Assembly (NCBI GenBank): GCA_016808115.1
Contig: JAEQBH010000287.1
Span: 248,001 to 312,000, forward strand
Origin: Tetrastigma voinierianum
Lineage: Eukaryota; Streptophyta; Magnoliopsida; Vitales; Vitaceae
Length of the DNA: 64,000 nt
Reading direction: 5' to 3'
Position numbers and translations under genes: made by a program. The notes below the pieces were generated by a model. That model made no database searches. It saw only the letters and a list, made by a program, of their open reading frames with translations, and had not been told where the DNA came from. The first letter of the stretch is position 1. The number at the start of each line of letters is the position of its first letter. Of the stretch, positions 1 to 10,856 are shown in pieces.

Positions 1-219
1 TTATTATATACCCCAAAGAATCCACCGCTAGGTCAGATTTTTTTTTCTTAGTCATAATCAAGCATTATCATCAAATTAACCTAATACTTTGCAGCCTGTT
101 TTTGTTCCTCGCTTGCTTCATTGTTTTAAGGTGTATATGTACCACTGGGATAGAGACACAGTAGGTAGGTTGCAAAGGGTTAATGCTCCAATTGAAGAAG
201 GGTGTGAAGTGAGCTTGAA

Positions 220-1650
220 CAGTGAACCAATGGACTCTACTGTAGCTAGAAGAACGTAGAGCCCACAGGCCAATGTGAATCAGACGCCCTATAGATCAAT
301 GAGGGACCACATACACCCACCAAGTGCAGTGCAATCTCTCCTCGCATTATACCTCTTATCAAGATGGTAGTGAGGCCTTATCTTATGCCCCCGGTCCCAA
401 CGCCGCCACGGTGAGCAGAGAGAGGCAAAGAGGAACGAGGAACTAAAATCACACCCATATCCTGAGCTGGAGGAAGTTTGAACAACATCTGCTGAGGGTG
501 GCTGGGATATGGATTTGCCTGTCGGGCGTACTCGCTAACATTAAAGGACAAGGCCAAGATTCGCTTAACCTATCGAGGTCGAAGTATAAGGGAATCGTGT
601 AACTACAAGCTTCTGAAGCCTTGAAGAAGTTTTTTAGAAGCACACACAAGACCAATAAACAAGAGGAAAATCTACACTTATGTACCTGGCCAATGCGAGA
701 AGTTCTATTAATGTCGAAAGGCATTTGAGACCATCAAGGTATGCCCACACCATGGCTTTGATACTGGATGCTAGTCAATCATTTTTATGATGGAAACGTC
801 TCCTTCCATGAAGCAGTCAAGGGAAAACCACGTGGAGGAAATTTCCGAGGCAAAATCAGGATGGTAGTTTCATAGACTCCTCAACTATAGTTCAAACCTC
901 CAAAGCATGGGATGAACCAAACCCAAGTGGAAGTCGAGAAAACGGTCTCAACCCATCAAAGGGAAGGCATTTATGTACTCGATGATATGAGATGAAATAA
1001 AGTGTCTACGTTAGACTCGACGATTGGAAAAGCTTGAATGAGAAATTCAGATGAGTTACAGCGCTGACTAACATACCTGCATCTTTAAAACTTGTTTTGA
1101 ACCCTTCAACTAATTAGTCATCAAGGGAGAGCATCATTCAATGGCCCCCTCAATGCTGGCTCATGCAAGAGCAGTAAAACATAGTGGGTCAAAGTAGCCA
1201 ACAACAAACGCCCATACGGGAACACCTAGCAATCCAAATCGAGGAATCATCCTAATCTATCATGGAAGCCAAAACCCCCAGCTTATGCTCCCACAAAAAG
1301 TTCATACAAGAAGAGCAAATATCCCCGGTTCTACTACAAGAAGAAGAACCCCCACCCTCATCCCCCCTCGTGAGGCTTCATTGTGAATTTGAGCAAGGTC
1401 GCGGGTAACTTTGTGGAAAAACGTATGCGCGAATGCCACCACTCGTAAAATCGAAACATCGAGGCACACTCAACAAAAAATAGATGATCTCCAAGATCGC
1501 TTCGGGGTGTTGACTCAACCATCATTGTGTTCTCGAAAAGGGAAATTTCCATCCCATACAACCAAATCCTGGGTGCATGAATTAAGCTCACAACACCCAA
1601 ATCCCGTAATTACGAAGCAAAAAGCAAAGGTCACGTTTGAGGAGTGAGAA
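220..1650 (+). pseudogene. gag: Element A gag (capsid/nucleocapsid) remnant
   Basis: Gag forms the virus-like particle of the retrotransposon. Traces lie in several frames. Near 280-350 a stretch reading RSMRDHIHPP resembles the start of Athila gag. Near 1230-1330 a stretch reading NHPNLSWKPKPPAYAP matches the proline-rich segment typical of the gag C-terminal half. At 1411-1647 an open stretch of 78 codons contains KIETSRHTQQKIDDLQ and GKFPSHTT, typical of the coiled linker before the gag end. Everything between is frameshifted and I cannot define a start codon. It precedes the protease of the same element directly. The assignment to gag is good; exact limits are not. Confidence 0.6.
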
Positions 1651-2029
1651 GTCAACCATCCGCACTCCAAACCAAAGAGCGGAAGATCCCAACGAATAAC
1701 CGAGCTGGAGGATGAGGCACCAATATGGGATACAATGAATAAGAGTACACCCCCTCCTTTTCCATAAGCACCGAGAAACAAGAAAAGCGCCATCAACTGC
1801 ATGTAAATATTAAGGCTGGCGCAAGCTGGTGTCAACATCCTCCTGCTGACATGACAAGAAGTCCCCACTTATGCTAAATTCAAGGACCTATGGTCGGTGA
1901 AGAGAGGTCTAATGTCAACAAGAAGGCTTTCTTAACCGAGGCAAGTAAGTGCTACTGAAAGAAAACCCTTAAAGTATAAAGATCCGGGGTGTCTTACCAT
2001 CTCGCTAATATCTGAGGTAATTCTGAGTT

Positions 2030-2830
2030 GAAAAGCACTACTAGACTCGGGGAGCTAGTGTGAACCCCATCGCCATATTCAATGTATAAACAACTTGGTT
2101 TGGGAGAACTTAAGCCCACTTCCGTCACACTGTCTCTAGCCGATAGGTCTATTAAAATACCGAAGGGGACTATTGAGGATGTTCTAATACAAGTGGAAAC
2201 ATTTTACTATCTAGTGGATTTGTCAGACGGACATGTTTGCGTGGGGTGCCAACATACCCATCATATTGGGAAGGCCATTCTTATTACCTCGAATGCCATT
2301 ATAAATTGATGAAATGGGGTTATGCAACCCACCCGGGAACACGACCTGAAACCCAATATCTTTCACTCGAGTAAAAGTATAGGCAACCAATGGAGGATGA
2401 CCAGAAGAAGTCCGCATAATAGACACAATTCTTGAAGAACAAGCTATAATGAGCAAAAGAAGTGCAAGATGTGCTAAACCAGATTGTCCCTGAATAACCT
2501 CAGAGAAGCAGACTTCAAAGCATGAGTTTAGCATACGGGCAATCAAGAAAAAGGAGGAAATTCTACCTTTAGTGACTGGAGAGGAAGAAAATGAATCTCA
2601 ACAGCTAGATCTCAAGCCCCTGCCTATGGAACTAAAATATGCATTTTTGGAAGAAAAATGCACAAAGGTCCAGCTTGTTATATCATCATCGGGCCGAGCA
2701 CTCCATGAGGGATAACCGCTGCAACCAAGAGTAACAAGGCAAGCTTGGGTGGAAAATTTCCGACGGTGCTGCATCGCCCAACAATCTGCACCCATCACAT
2801 TTATTTAGAGAAGAGTCAAAAGCCGTTGGC
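2030..2830 (+). pseudogene. Element A aspartic protease and protease-RT linker remnant
   Basis: The protease would cleave the gag-pol polyprotein. The open stretch at 2082-2309 begins MYKQLGLGELKPTSV and continues with an ADRSIKIPKG segment, both hallmark stretches of Athila proteases. A degraded version of the flap and end region, ITSNAIIN, lies at 2283-2307. The active-site Asp region just upstream (about 2045-2075) is frameshifted. From 2360 to 2560 frames resemble the acidic linker, with TILEEQA near 2430. From 2600 to 2690 one frame reads LDLKPLPMELKYAFLEE, the segment that normally precedes the RT fingers. There are several frame changes, so this is a pseudogene. Confidence 0.7.
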
Positions 2831-3698
2831 AACCACAGAGGAGATTGAATCCCCATATGCGTAAGGTAGTCTGCATTGTGTCCCGGGTTGCTGCAAGTCG
2901 CTATTATTTACCCTATATCCGAGATAGCACTCGGGGCGAGCCCAACTCCAAGTCGTGGCCAAGAAACTGGGTAACTACAAAGTGCGTAACTGCAAAAGAG
3001 AGAAATGCCCACCCGCCTTACTGGCCAGTCATCGGAGGGTATGTATTGATTACAGAAGATTGAATGAGGTGACAAGAAAAGATCACTTCCCCCACCTTCA
3101 TGGATCGCCCCGAAAGAGCTCTGTGCCACCCTATGGGATGGTTGTCCAGGCTACTTCCAGATTGAAATTGTCAGAGACAACCCAGACAAGACTACCTTCA
3201 CCCGCCTTTTGGCACATATGCCTAGGAGGATGCCCTTCGTCTTGTAATGCCCCCGCACATTCCAAAGAATGTATGCCTTCGCATTTTCAAGTGACTCCAA
3301 GAGAACGCATTACGGAGGTTTACATGGATATCACATTGAAAGCTGACAAATGCCTTCATCCATTTGGGAACCTATTTTACATAGATGCAGCTGGAGAAGA
3401 AACCAGGCCGAACTGGGAAAAGTGCCATTTCATGGTGAACCAAGGAATAGTGTTGGGACATGTCATTTCTAAGAAGGGAATTGAAGTGGACAAGGAAAAA
3501 ATTGAACTGATCTCTAAATTACCCTTTCCCACCAATGTGAAGACAGTGAGGCAATTCTTGGGGCATGCAGGCTTCTATAGGAGGTTCATACAGGACTTCT
3601 CAAAAATTGCCAAGCCACTTTATAAGCTTCTAGAAAAAGATGCCAAGTTTGAGTGGGATGCGGAATGCCAACAAAGGTTTGAAGAGCTCAAGGCTTAA
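2830..3698 (+). pseudogene. Element A reverse transcriptase remnant
   Basis: Reverse transcriptase copies the element RNA into cDNA. The open stretch at 2955-3698 (247 codons) contains VCIDYRRLNEVTRKDHFP near 3040-3090, then a frameshifted palm region, then the conserved thumb/connection with NWEKCHFMVNQGIVLGHVIS and RQFLGHAGFYRRFIQDFSK (about 3410-3600). The catalytic motif, normally two adjacent aspartates after F/Y-M or V/I, reads YMDI near 3322-3333, so the second aspartate is missing here. Upstream at 2845 a piece reading NPHMRKVV belongs to the RT N-terminus in another frame. An in-frame TAA at 3696-3698 ends the stretch, but RNase H homology continues directly afterwards. Confidence 0.85.
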
Positions 3699-4120
3699 TT
3701 GACCACTACACCAATAGTGAGGGCTCCTGACTGGCAGTTGCCTTTCGAGGTTATGTGCGATGCAAGTGACCTCGCTGTCAGAGCGGTTCTTAGACAAAGA
3801 GCAGAGGGAAAACCGTATGTGGTTTACTATGCGAGCAAAACATCAACGGCTTCTCGTGAGGAATTACACTACCACTGAGAAAGAATTGTTGGTAGTGGTC
3901 TATGCCCTGGACAAGTTTTGTGCGTATTTGATTGGGTCAGGTATAATCATCTTCACAGATCATTAAGCTTTGTAATATCTGCTCACTAAGCAAAATGCCA
4001 AGGCTAGGCTTATCAGATGGGTCCTCTTACTATAGGAGTTCAACCTGTAGATTCGGGATAAGAAGGGTGTGGAAAAAGTTGTTGCCGATCATCTTTCCAG
4101 ACTAACCATAGAGCACAACA
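3699..4120 (+). pseudogene. Element A RNase H remnant
   Basis: RNase H degrades the RNA strand during reverse transcription. One frame from about 3715 reads APDWQLPFEVMCDASDLAVRAVL, interrupted by frameshifts. The stretch at 3760-3966 carries TTTEKELLVVVYALDKFCAYLIGS followed by a TDH motif at its stop. From 4069 the sequence reads MEKVVADHLSRL, the usual end of the Athila RNase H region. The catalytic Asp of the CDAS motif and the Glu of TEKE are present, but the frames are not continuous. It follows the RT domain without a gap, as expected in a gag-pol polyprotein. Confidence 0.8.
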
Positions 4121-4199
4121 CCCATAACCCTCCAATCTATGATGAATTCCTAGAGGAGTTCCCACGCTTATGGGACAAAGGTTCTCGGGTTTGCCCATT

Positions 4200-5440
4200 A
4201 CTGGTTAACTTTTTTTGTACTGTGGAGCTACAACAAAATGGAAAGCACAAGACAAGAAGTTCTTCCATGCAAAAGTCCACTCCTACTATTGGGAAGAACC
4301 CTATTTGTTCAAATACTGTGTTGATCAAATAATCAGAAAGTGTGTGCCGGAAGGAGAACAAGAAGGGATACTCAGCCATTGCCATGACAGAGCATGTGGA
4401 GGTCATTTCGCTTCCCAGAAAACGGAAATGAAGGTGTTGTAGGTAGGTTTTTATTGGCCTTCTTTGTTTAAGGATGCCTATACCATGTGCAAACAATGCG
4501 ACAAATGCCAAAGGTTGGGAAAAATCTCTCATCATCACATGATGCCACTGAACCCTATTTCGTCGGGGCTGGTTATTCGACGTCAGGCATCGACTCATGG
4601 GGCCATTTCCTACTTCCTTCTGATACTTACATTCTCACGGGAGTCGACTATGTGTCGAAAATGGGTCAAGCAATGCCGCGGTATGCCAGATCACAAGGCC
4701 GCATTGAAATTCTCCAAGGAGAATATTTTCTCCGTGATTCAGGTCCCAAAGCCATAATCATGATGGCTGTTCACATTTCAAAAACCTTTTGAGAATCCCC
4801 TCCTATCCAAGTACTCCGGTCAAGCATAAGGTGGCCACCTTATCATCCTCCCTTTCGACCAAGGGCTAAGCCGAGCCAGCCAATGTGCGGGAAATCAAGA
4901 CCATACCGATGAAAGGCCGGTGAACTCGAACAGGAATGATTGGTCTCTCAACCTTCTGGATTCCTTGTGGGCATACAGAACAGCATACAAGATCATCCTT
5001 GGAATGTCCCCCTATCGCCTAGTTTATGGCAAGGCATGCCACCTACTTGTGGATATTGAATATAAGGCGCAGGGCACAAATAATTTAAACTGACACGGGA
5101 AGAAATGGGCCTTAAAAGACTCCTTGATCTCAATGAGTTAGAAGAGCTGAGGAATGATGCCTACTTCAATTCGAAAATTATGAAGGACAAATTAAAGAAG
5201 TGGCATAATCAACTCATAGCTCGGAAGAACTTCAATCAGGGGGACCAAGTCCTACTCTACGACTCCAAACTCCATCTTTTTCCGAGCAAGCTCAAATCAA
5301 GATGGATTGGACCATTCATCATTCATCAAGCATACCCTAATGGTTCAGTAGACCTGCTCAACCCAAATGATAATAGAGTGTTCAAGGTCAATGGGCAGAG
5401 AGTGAAGCCCTACGCCGCTGTGAGCACACGTGCATGCGGA
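4200..5440 (+). pseudogene. Element A integrase remnant
   Basis: Integrase inserts the cDNA into the genome. A zinc-binding domain is visible at 4215-4560. It includes the HCHDRACGGHF segment (His pair) and CKQCDKCQRLGKISHHH (Cys pair), with a TAG between them near 4441. The catalytic core at 4570-4790 is recognisable from VDYVSKMGQAMPR but shifts frame, and the region 4800-5090 is poorly preserved. The C-terminal part at 5105-5435 is clean: NELEELRNDAYFNSKIMKDK, then QGDQVLLYDSKL, SRWIGPFI and FKVNGQRVKPY, which is the Athila integrase tail. After that the frame runs into a pyrimidine tract and stops at about 5570. Confidence 0.85.
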
Positions 5441-5570
5441 GTGAGATTCTCCGACCCTCTCGCGACTTTCTTGACAAGCATTGTCAATGTCTCCACGAGA
5501 CCAACCGCTTACCCAAAAATTTGCTTTAATTTTTCTTTTTCTTTTCTTTTTTTTGTTTATTTCTTTAGAT

Positions 5571-5922
5571 AAAATTTTTCTTCAGGTAAGATATTTAATT
5601 TAGTTTTAATTTTAATTGCTATTTTGGGCTTCAATTTTCTACTTTGTTTTATCTTGCAGGTGAGTTTTGTTGAGGGAGGCCATCTACGCGAATTGCCATC
5701 TACGCGAAATATGGCCTTACACGAAAAGCTGAACCAAAAGCCTCTTCATCTTCCTGCATTGAAAGGCTGAACCAAAAGCCTTTTCGTTTGCCTAATCCTC
5801 CTTTTTAAACCCCTCCCCCTTCTCCTTTTCATTTTCATTTTCTTTTTGAACTCATCCTACGCGCACCTCCCTTGTGGTCCCGTTGCCGTCGGAACCCATT
5901 CTCGGTCTGCCCCTCCTCCAAA
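5571..5922 (+). repeat. Element A pol-env spacer with TACGCGAA-type repeats
   Basis: This noncoding spacer separates integrase from the env-like ORF. Two near-identical copies of a unit reading CCATCTACGCGAA lie at about 5680-5710, followed by a third diverged copy, TACACGAA. A second direct repeat built around GCTGAACCAAAAGCC occurs at about 5730 and 5767. TACGCGAA-type motifs reappear in the 3' LTR of the same element (about 9283-9310). I see no coding potential here. Confidence 0.6.
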
Positions 5923-7112
5923 CATGGTGAGAACTAGGGGTGGACTCCGGTTTCAGCCCAAGGTTTCTGCGCTCTACCCCTGCCGGTGTCGACGCCCCAC
6001 CTCCAGAGGCAACCCCTGTCGCCGTGCTCCAACTTCAGCCTGGCCAGCTCGCCGTGGTCTAATCCAGCCGCCGATGGTGACATGACCGCCACTCAAGCCG
6101 CCGGATCCGCCTCCCGCAGGTATATACAAGAGTGTCCCGTCCCCCTCTTCAGCACCCGCCTTCCTCGAAGGCCTCGCTTCCAAACCCGGCCCTGACATCC
6201 GGCCCAGGAGTCCTTCGCCGAGGCCCGCGCTCCACAACCACCACCCTCCGGCCGTGATGTAGCCTCTCCCCAATATCCCCTACTTCGATGATCCGGAGAC
6301 CCATTTTCCATTGCGATCCGATTCCCGAAATTCTGCATCATCGTGCCAAGGAGATCCATGAGTTTTACTATGATCTCCAAGACGTCGACCCCGAGCTCGT
6401 AGATTCTACGCCATTAGTGTGCGTGCATTCCTTGAGTCAAGCATCGCCCGAGGCAAGATTTTACCCCGGGTGGGTTTTAGAGTTTTATCACACCATGACC
6501 TCCAGAGGAGTATCCAATCCGACAACAATTCGGGCCAAAGACGACGACCGCCTGGTGGATTTCGAGCCACTCGACATTGTCGCTACTTTGATTTACCTGG
6601 TTCCTGCCAATTATGCAGATTATAGACAGTGGCCACATCCCTCGCCTCGGGAGATGGTTCGGTTGCTTTCCCGGGATACGTCAGTCGGGTCTATCCTATT
6701 CAGGCGACAGCCTCCCCAGAGCATGCTCCTTATCGATCATATCTTGCGGTGCAACCTATTCTCTCTTCACCACCACATCCAGAGGAGAGGAGCCATTATA
6801 GAGGCTCTGTACCGGATTTCTGAGGGATTTTGGTTCAGCCCTGCTGAGCTGATCATGACTTCCTTGTCCATTTCGAGGACAAGGTCCATCAGGAGTTTAC
6901 CACGAGTTAAGTCCATCCCTCTGCTATTCCCGAGGCTTCTATGCCAGGTCTTTGAGCATATTGGGTTCTCTGCCGAGCCACGGATAGAGCGCCGATGGAT
7001 TTATGATGTAGTCATGACTCTTAATCGAGCGCGGAGTGTGCCTCACTATTTTCATCTCCAGCCTCTAGATGATGTTGAGGACGACCTATCCGAGGACCTT
7101 CCCGCAGCTTGA
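5923..7112 (+). pseudogene. Element A env-like ORF (Athila third ORF)
   Basis: A candidate start at 5923 opens with MVRTRGGL, a beginning I know from the extra ORF of Athila elements, but that frame stops at 6083. The main open stretch, 6288-7112 (274 codons), holds the conserved block: YADYRQWPHPSPREMVRLL, then SVGSILFRRQPPQSMLLIDH, then AIIEALYRISEGFWFSPAEL. A short stretch around 6868-6905 looks out of frame relative to its surroundings and then returns, suggesting a compensating indel pair. The ORF is called env-like because of its position after pol. I see no signal peptide or membrane span in this piece, so its role is unknown. It is better preserved than the pol genes around it. Confidence 0.75.
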
Positions 7113-8910
7113 GCAAATTCTTCCCAGCCGTGCCACCGACGGCTTCGCTCTAGCTTCACCTCCAGCCTGTGACTCACCCTCTCCGGCTCGATACTCTGGC
7201 CGTGCTACAGCCCTACAACCCCGCTTTCATCCGAGCCTCCAACGCCATCACTTCCACTCGCCCCATCTTCGCCGACTTAGCTGTCTCATCCTCCACCGCA
7301 CCGCCACCGCAAGATATCCTTATATCACCCTGACTTTCTAGCCATTATGAATGCAAACAGACATTTCAGCCACTTCGCTTCAAGAAGGTACCGTGATAGC
7401 ATCCTTAGCTGAGCTTGATCAGACAAAGATCGAGACCGCTCTCGCACGTACTCAGCACTCCGCTCCGCCAGGACCAGTCATTCTACTTCAAATTCAGTGG
7501 TCAATTGGCCTACCGCTCGATCCTTCCAACCTTAGTTCATACTCTGACCACTACCCGACCTTCTACAGTCGGCACGCCCACTCGGCGCATCCCTGTGACT
7601 TACTACGACAAGAAACGCAACATCCGATCCCCTTGCCTTACCGTGCCGCCTCACCATGTCCGGATAGCGACGACCCCCATCACCGCACACCGAGGTTACA
7701 CTTCCTTCTCTAACTTTCAATCCACGCCTATCATGATAATGCGATATTTGGTCAGGGAAAGTAGAGGCTGGGCGGATATTTATTATAATTGTTTTGTTTT
7801 AGTCTTCTAAATCGCCTCGTTGTCCATTTTGAAAAGTGTTAGTAAGCGTGAGCTAATAGTAGGCAAGGTGATTTTCATTGCTACTATAAAGCTTTCGGTT
7901 GTTTTTGAAAAATATAGTCACTTTTATATTAAAATACAGACTATACAACATCATTTACAGTTTTCATTTATAGCCAAGAACTTAAGCCATTCAATTCCCG
8001 TTGTTGTTAGATTGGTTCCATGCCTAGTTGAGTGGATGATTAGTTGAATTCTTGTTGCTTTTAACCTTTTTATTCCACCTCTAGCTAACCTCACACTGAA
8101 CACATTAGGTTTCAATGATAGGCTGAAAAAATGTGCATCCTCCTTAACTTTGCAAAACCTATCCTAGTTTCGTTGATTGCTTTAATAGGTTAAGGACCCT
8201 CATGAAATGAAGGTCAATGTGTCTTCCAAATTAAAAAGAAAAGAAAAAGAAAAGAAAAAGGAAATAAAAAGAAAAGAAAAAGAAAAACAATCGCAAAGCT
8301 TTGCTTTGAAACCCGAGCATGATCCGAGGGGTTTATGGCGAAAGCCTTTAAAGCCTGGTGCCCTAAGTCAACTAGTTTTGAGCCACCGACCAGTTGTTCG
8401 CTACACCGTGGATGGGCGGAGTTTAGAAAGTTGTAGGTGCCGGAGTCTCAAATCATCTCTGAGTCCGGTGAAACCCCAGAGTTTGTGGTCGAAAGATCCT
8501 CATGGCTTGGTGCCCCAAACCTATTCGTCGGGAGTCATCATAACTCGCTACAAGGACTTCGTGAAGCCGACTCGGGCATTGCACCCTACAACACAAAAAG
8601 AATTGTGGAATAAGAGGTAACTCGATCTATTTAGTTGGTTACGAGCTAGTTTATGGCAAGAGCTTGGTCGGGGAGAATTGCACAAGGTAGTTTATTGTCG
8701 AGCCGATCAAACAAACACTTAGATTTTGGTGGAAGTTCCCGGTTGAGTCATCAGAAGGAACTTAAAATTCAACTCAGATGCATGCTCATTCTCGAGATAG
8801 TTATTTGGGCTAAGTTTCGTGATTCTCATTGCGGGCTGCTTTACATTTTCACAACCTTTGAACTACCATATTTTTGTTATTCGCCGTTTCGCATCGCTAA
8901 GGGACTAGCA
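7113..8910 (+). other. Element A 3' internal noncoding region
   Basis: After the env-like ORF the sequence has no convincing reading frame. At 7113-7730 it is C-rich and may hold a decayed continuation of the ORF. At 8226-8290 there is a purine tract made of AAAAGA-type units. The block at about 8300-8620 is shared in inverted orientation with 30230-30560 and 63720-63960, so it is a conserved 3' untranslated part of this family. Confidence 0.55.
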
Positions 8911-8927
8911 ATGTGTCGGTTGGGGGG
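8911..8927 (+). other. Element A polypurine tract
   Basis: A run reading CGGTTGGGGGG ends directly before TGTGATTAG, the start of the 3' LTR. This is where plus-strand DNA synthesis of LTR elements is primed. The tract carries some pyrimidines, in keeping with decay. Confidence 0.6.
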
Positions 8928-10302
8928 TGTGATTAGTGCCCAAAAAGTGCTATTTTGAGCTCTATTTATTATAGGTTTTGAGTGCTTTTTGTGTACTAAT
9001 CATTTTAATTAACCCAATTGGCATGTTAAGGTCCCTATTATACTACTGATCGCATTCTATGGCTATTTTTGTAGTTTTAACAGGCATTTGATACCAATTT
9101 TGTCGAGTCAATCCATGCATAAAGGATCCTGCTGATCTCCTTCAAAATAAAGATAGAAATGCAGAAAACCAATGCAGGAAGCTAGAAGCCGAAGTAGAGT
9201 AATTATAGGAAGGTAGCGAACTTTTATGACCGTGGTGAATTTCAGACATGGAAAATTCGTGACACTACGTAAAAATTCCGCATTACGCGAATTTTTCTAC
9301 TTGCGCGAAGTTGCCCTGCTTCCCATTTTCGGTCTAGAACAACCCCGTTTTGTATATTTTCCAATTTGACCCTTGATGTAATCACTTTTGACATGGGTAT
9401 TTTGGTTTTTCACTTTATGGGTGGCCATATAGCCATTTTATGTACCGTTGAAGGGCGGCTGTGGAAATATAAAAAGATTACATATGTTTTGGATTCTCTC
9501 CCGTCTCTCATTTCCTCTCCTTTTCTCTCACTTTCTCGGCAACCAAACACTCCCTCGAGGATGAAAACTCGTGTGGATATTCGGGCTAAAGCCCTCATCC
9601 TTGAAGAGAGGGTTGTCGGGCTACTGGCCAGGAGGTAAACGTTGTGTTCTCTCCTGCTTTTAAAGCTGAGCATTTATTGACATTTATGTTCTTGTCTTTT
9701 AACGCTAGGTTTAAAAGCCCTTAGATGCATCCTCATAGGCCAATACTTGGCAATCTTTTAGGGTCCAGTGGATGCTTATCATTAGATCCACTGTCATCCA
9801 TTAGTTATCATGTATGAGCCTCAGGAGGGTGAGTCAAGGTGTTAGATTCTCACCGAAGGAACCATAAATGCTCAGTAAATGCTTTCTATAAAAAGGAAAA
9901 TGTATTGATGGTTAGTTTTTAAAGTTAAATGAAGATCCTGTTCGGGAAATGACTATATGTCATCCTCCCAATGCGAGGAAATGAACCCGAGGACCTCTAT
10001 ATAGCCCTCTATCAACCCTACTCAGCAACCCAATACTTCAAGGATTTATTTTTCATAGTTTATTTCATTTTATTTCACCTTACTTTCAATCTGTACACCA
10101 TCAACCTCACACTTTTTAACAAAACTCCTTAATCCAAAGTGAGATTCACCATTTTGAAGCGTCATAAATCATTTTATGTGAAGAAAACCCATCCTTGTGT
10201 TCGATCCTAGAGCCACTATACTGTAGTAGCAATGCTACGGCAGTAGGCGGAATTTAGGTTATAAATTTTGTTGATTCTAGACACCTACTATGGCACGAAT
10301 CA
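8928..10302 (+). repeat. Element A 3' LTR
   Basis: The repeat starts TGTGATTAGTGCCC directly after the purine tract and ends GGCACGAATCA at 10302, giving about 1375 bp. The same ends are found in inverted orientation in H (28188-29881 and 33447-35077) and J (61917-63374). The 61917 copy fixes the inner boundary because RNase H coding sequence resumes immediately after its end. A TATA-like box lies at 9468. CGCGAA-type motifs lie at about 9283-9310. Confidence 0.8.
9468..9476 (+). promoter_or_regulatory. TATA-like box in the LTR of element A
   Basis: TATAAAAAG lies about 540 bp into the LTR and is followed by a CT-rich leader (9496-9560), the usual arrangement around the transcription start of plant LTRs. 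Activity is inferred only. Confidence 0.5.
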
Positions 10303-10837
10303 GCTGTCGCGACACTCCACTGACAATTTTCCTTTGATATTGAATTTAGATTGTTGCGACATTATGTTGATTGTTGAGACATTGTCTTCTGAATTTGTGT
10401 CTTCATTGTCTGTCGTGACAATGGTCCTCTTGATGTGCAATTGTTAACCTCTAGAATGATTGTCGTAACATCAAGAAATTTTTCGTGACACTATGAGTCA
10501 CAGGTTGGTCTTTAGGGATGTTGTGACATTTATACTTGGCATTCCTTTAGGATGGATGTCGTGACAAGATTTTGAATGTCGCAACAATATTCTACTGCTT
10601 CTCCAAGGACTTTTCTTTTTTATTGTCGTGACTTAAGTTGAAATGTAGCAACATTTTGCTGCTTCCTGGTTTAGTCTTTTAGGCATCTTTTGTTGCTCTT
10701 TTTGCTTCTTTTGATAGTAATTCCTACAAAACAATAATTTGGTGAAGATTCCATAATTTTTCAATAAAACAAAGCATTAAAGCCTCAAATATGCATGCAA
10801 AAATGGACTTAAAGCTATATGACTTTCACACTCATCA
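10303..10837 (-). repeat. Element B 3' LTR fragment with TGTCGCGACA-type repeats
   Basis: Reading on the minus strand the LTR starts TGATGAG at 10837, directly after a GTTTGGGGGAG purine tract, and is cut after about 535 bp. In the first 400 bp next to the break a perfect TGTCGCGACA lies at 10305-10314. At least eight degenerate copies such as TGTCGTGACA, TGTCGCAACA and TGTTGCGACA follow up to about 10640. The equivalent LTR of B2 is 53230-55412. Confidence 0.7.
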
Positions 10838-10856
10838 AACTCCCCCAAACTTAAAG
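10838..10856 (-). other. Element B polypurine tract
   Basis: On the minus strand the tract reads AAGTTTGGGGGAGTT and is followed by the LTR start TGATGAG. The same tract occurs at 55413-55428 in B2. Confidence 0.65.

Larger units (their letters stand above)
1..10302 (+). mobile_element. Element A: Athila-type Ty3/gypsy retrotransposon, 5' end off window
   Basis: The domain order on the + strand is gag, aspartic protease, reverse transcriptase, RNase H, integrase, env-like ORF, purine-rich tract and 3' LTR. This order, with an extra ORF after integrase, is the known Athila layout. The 5' LTR and primer site are not visible, so the element starts left of the window. All pol domains are broken by frameshifts and stops, so the copy is inactive. 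Its LTR family also appears in element H (28188-35077) and element J (61917-64000). The right end abuts the LTR of element B, so A most likely inserted into B. Confidence 0.85.

Noticed and set aside
1358..1868. Overlapping minus-strand open stretches of 80 and 117 codons
   Set aside because: Antisense to the gag remnant of element A; no domain or signal recognised.
4137..4598. Open stretch of 153 codons on the minus strand
   Set aside because: It lies antisense to the zinc domain of element A integrase, where the + strand carries clear family motifs.
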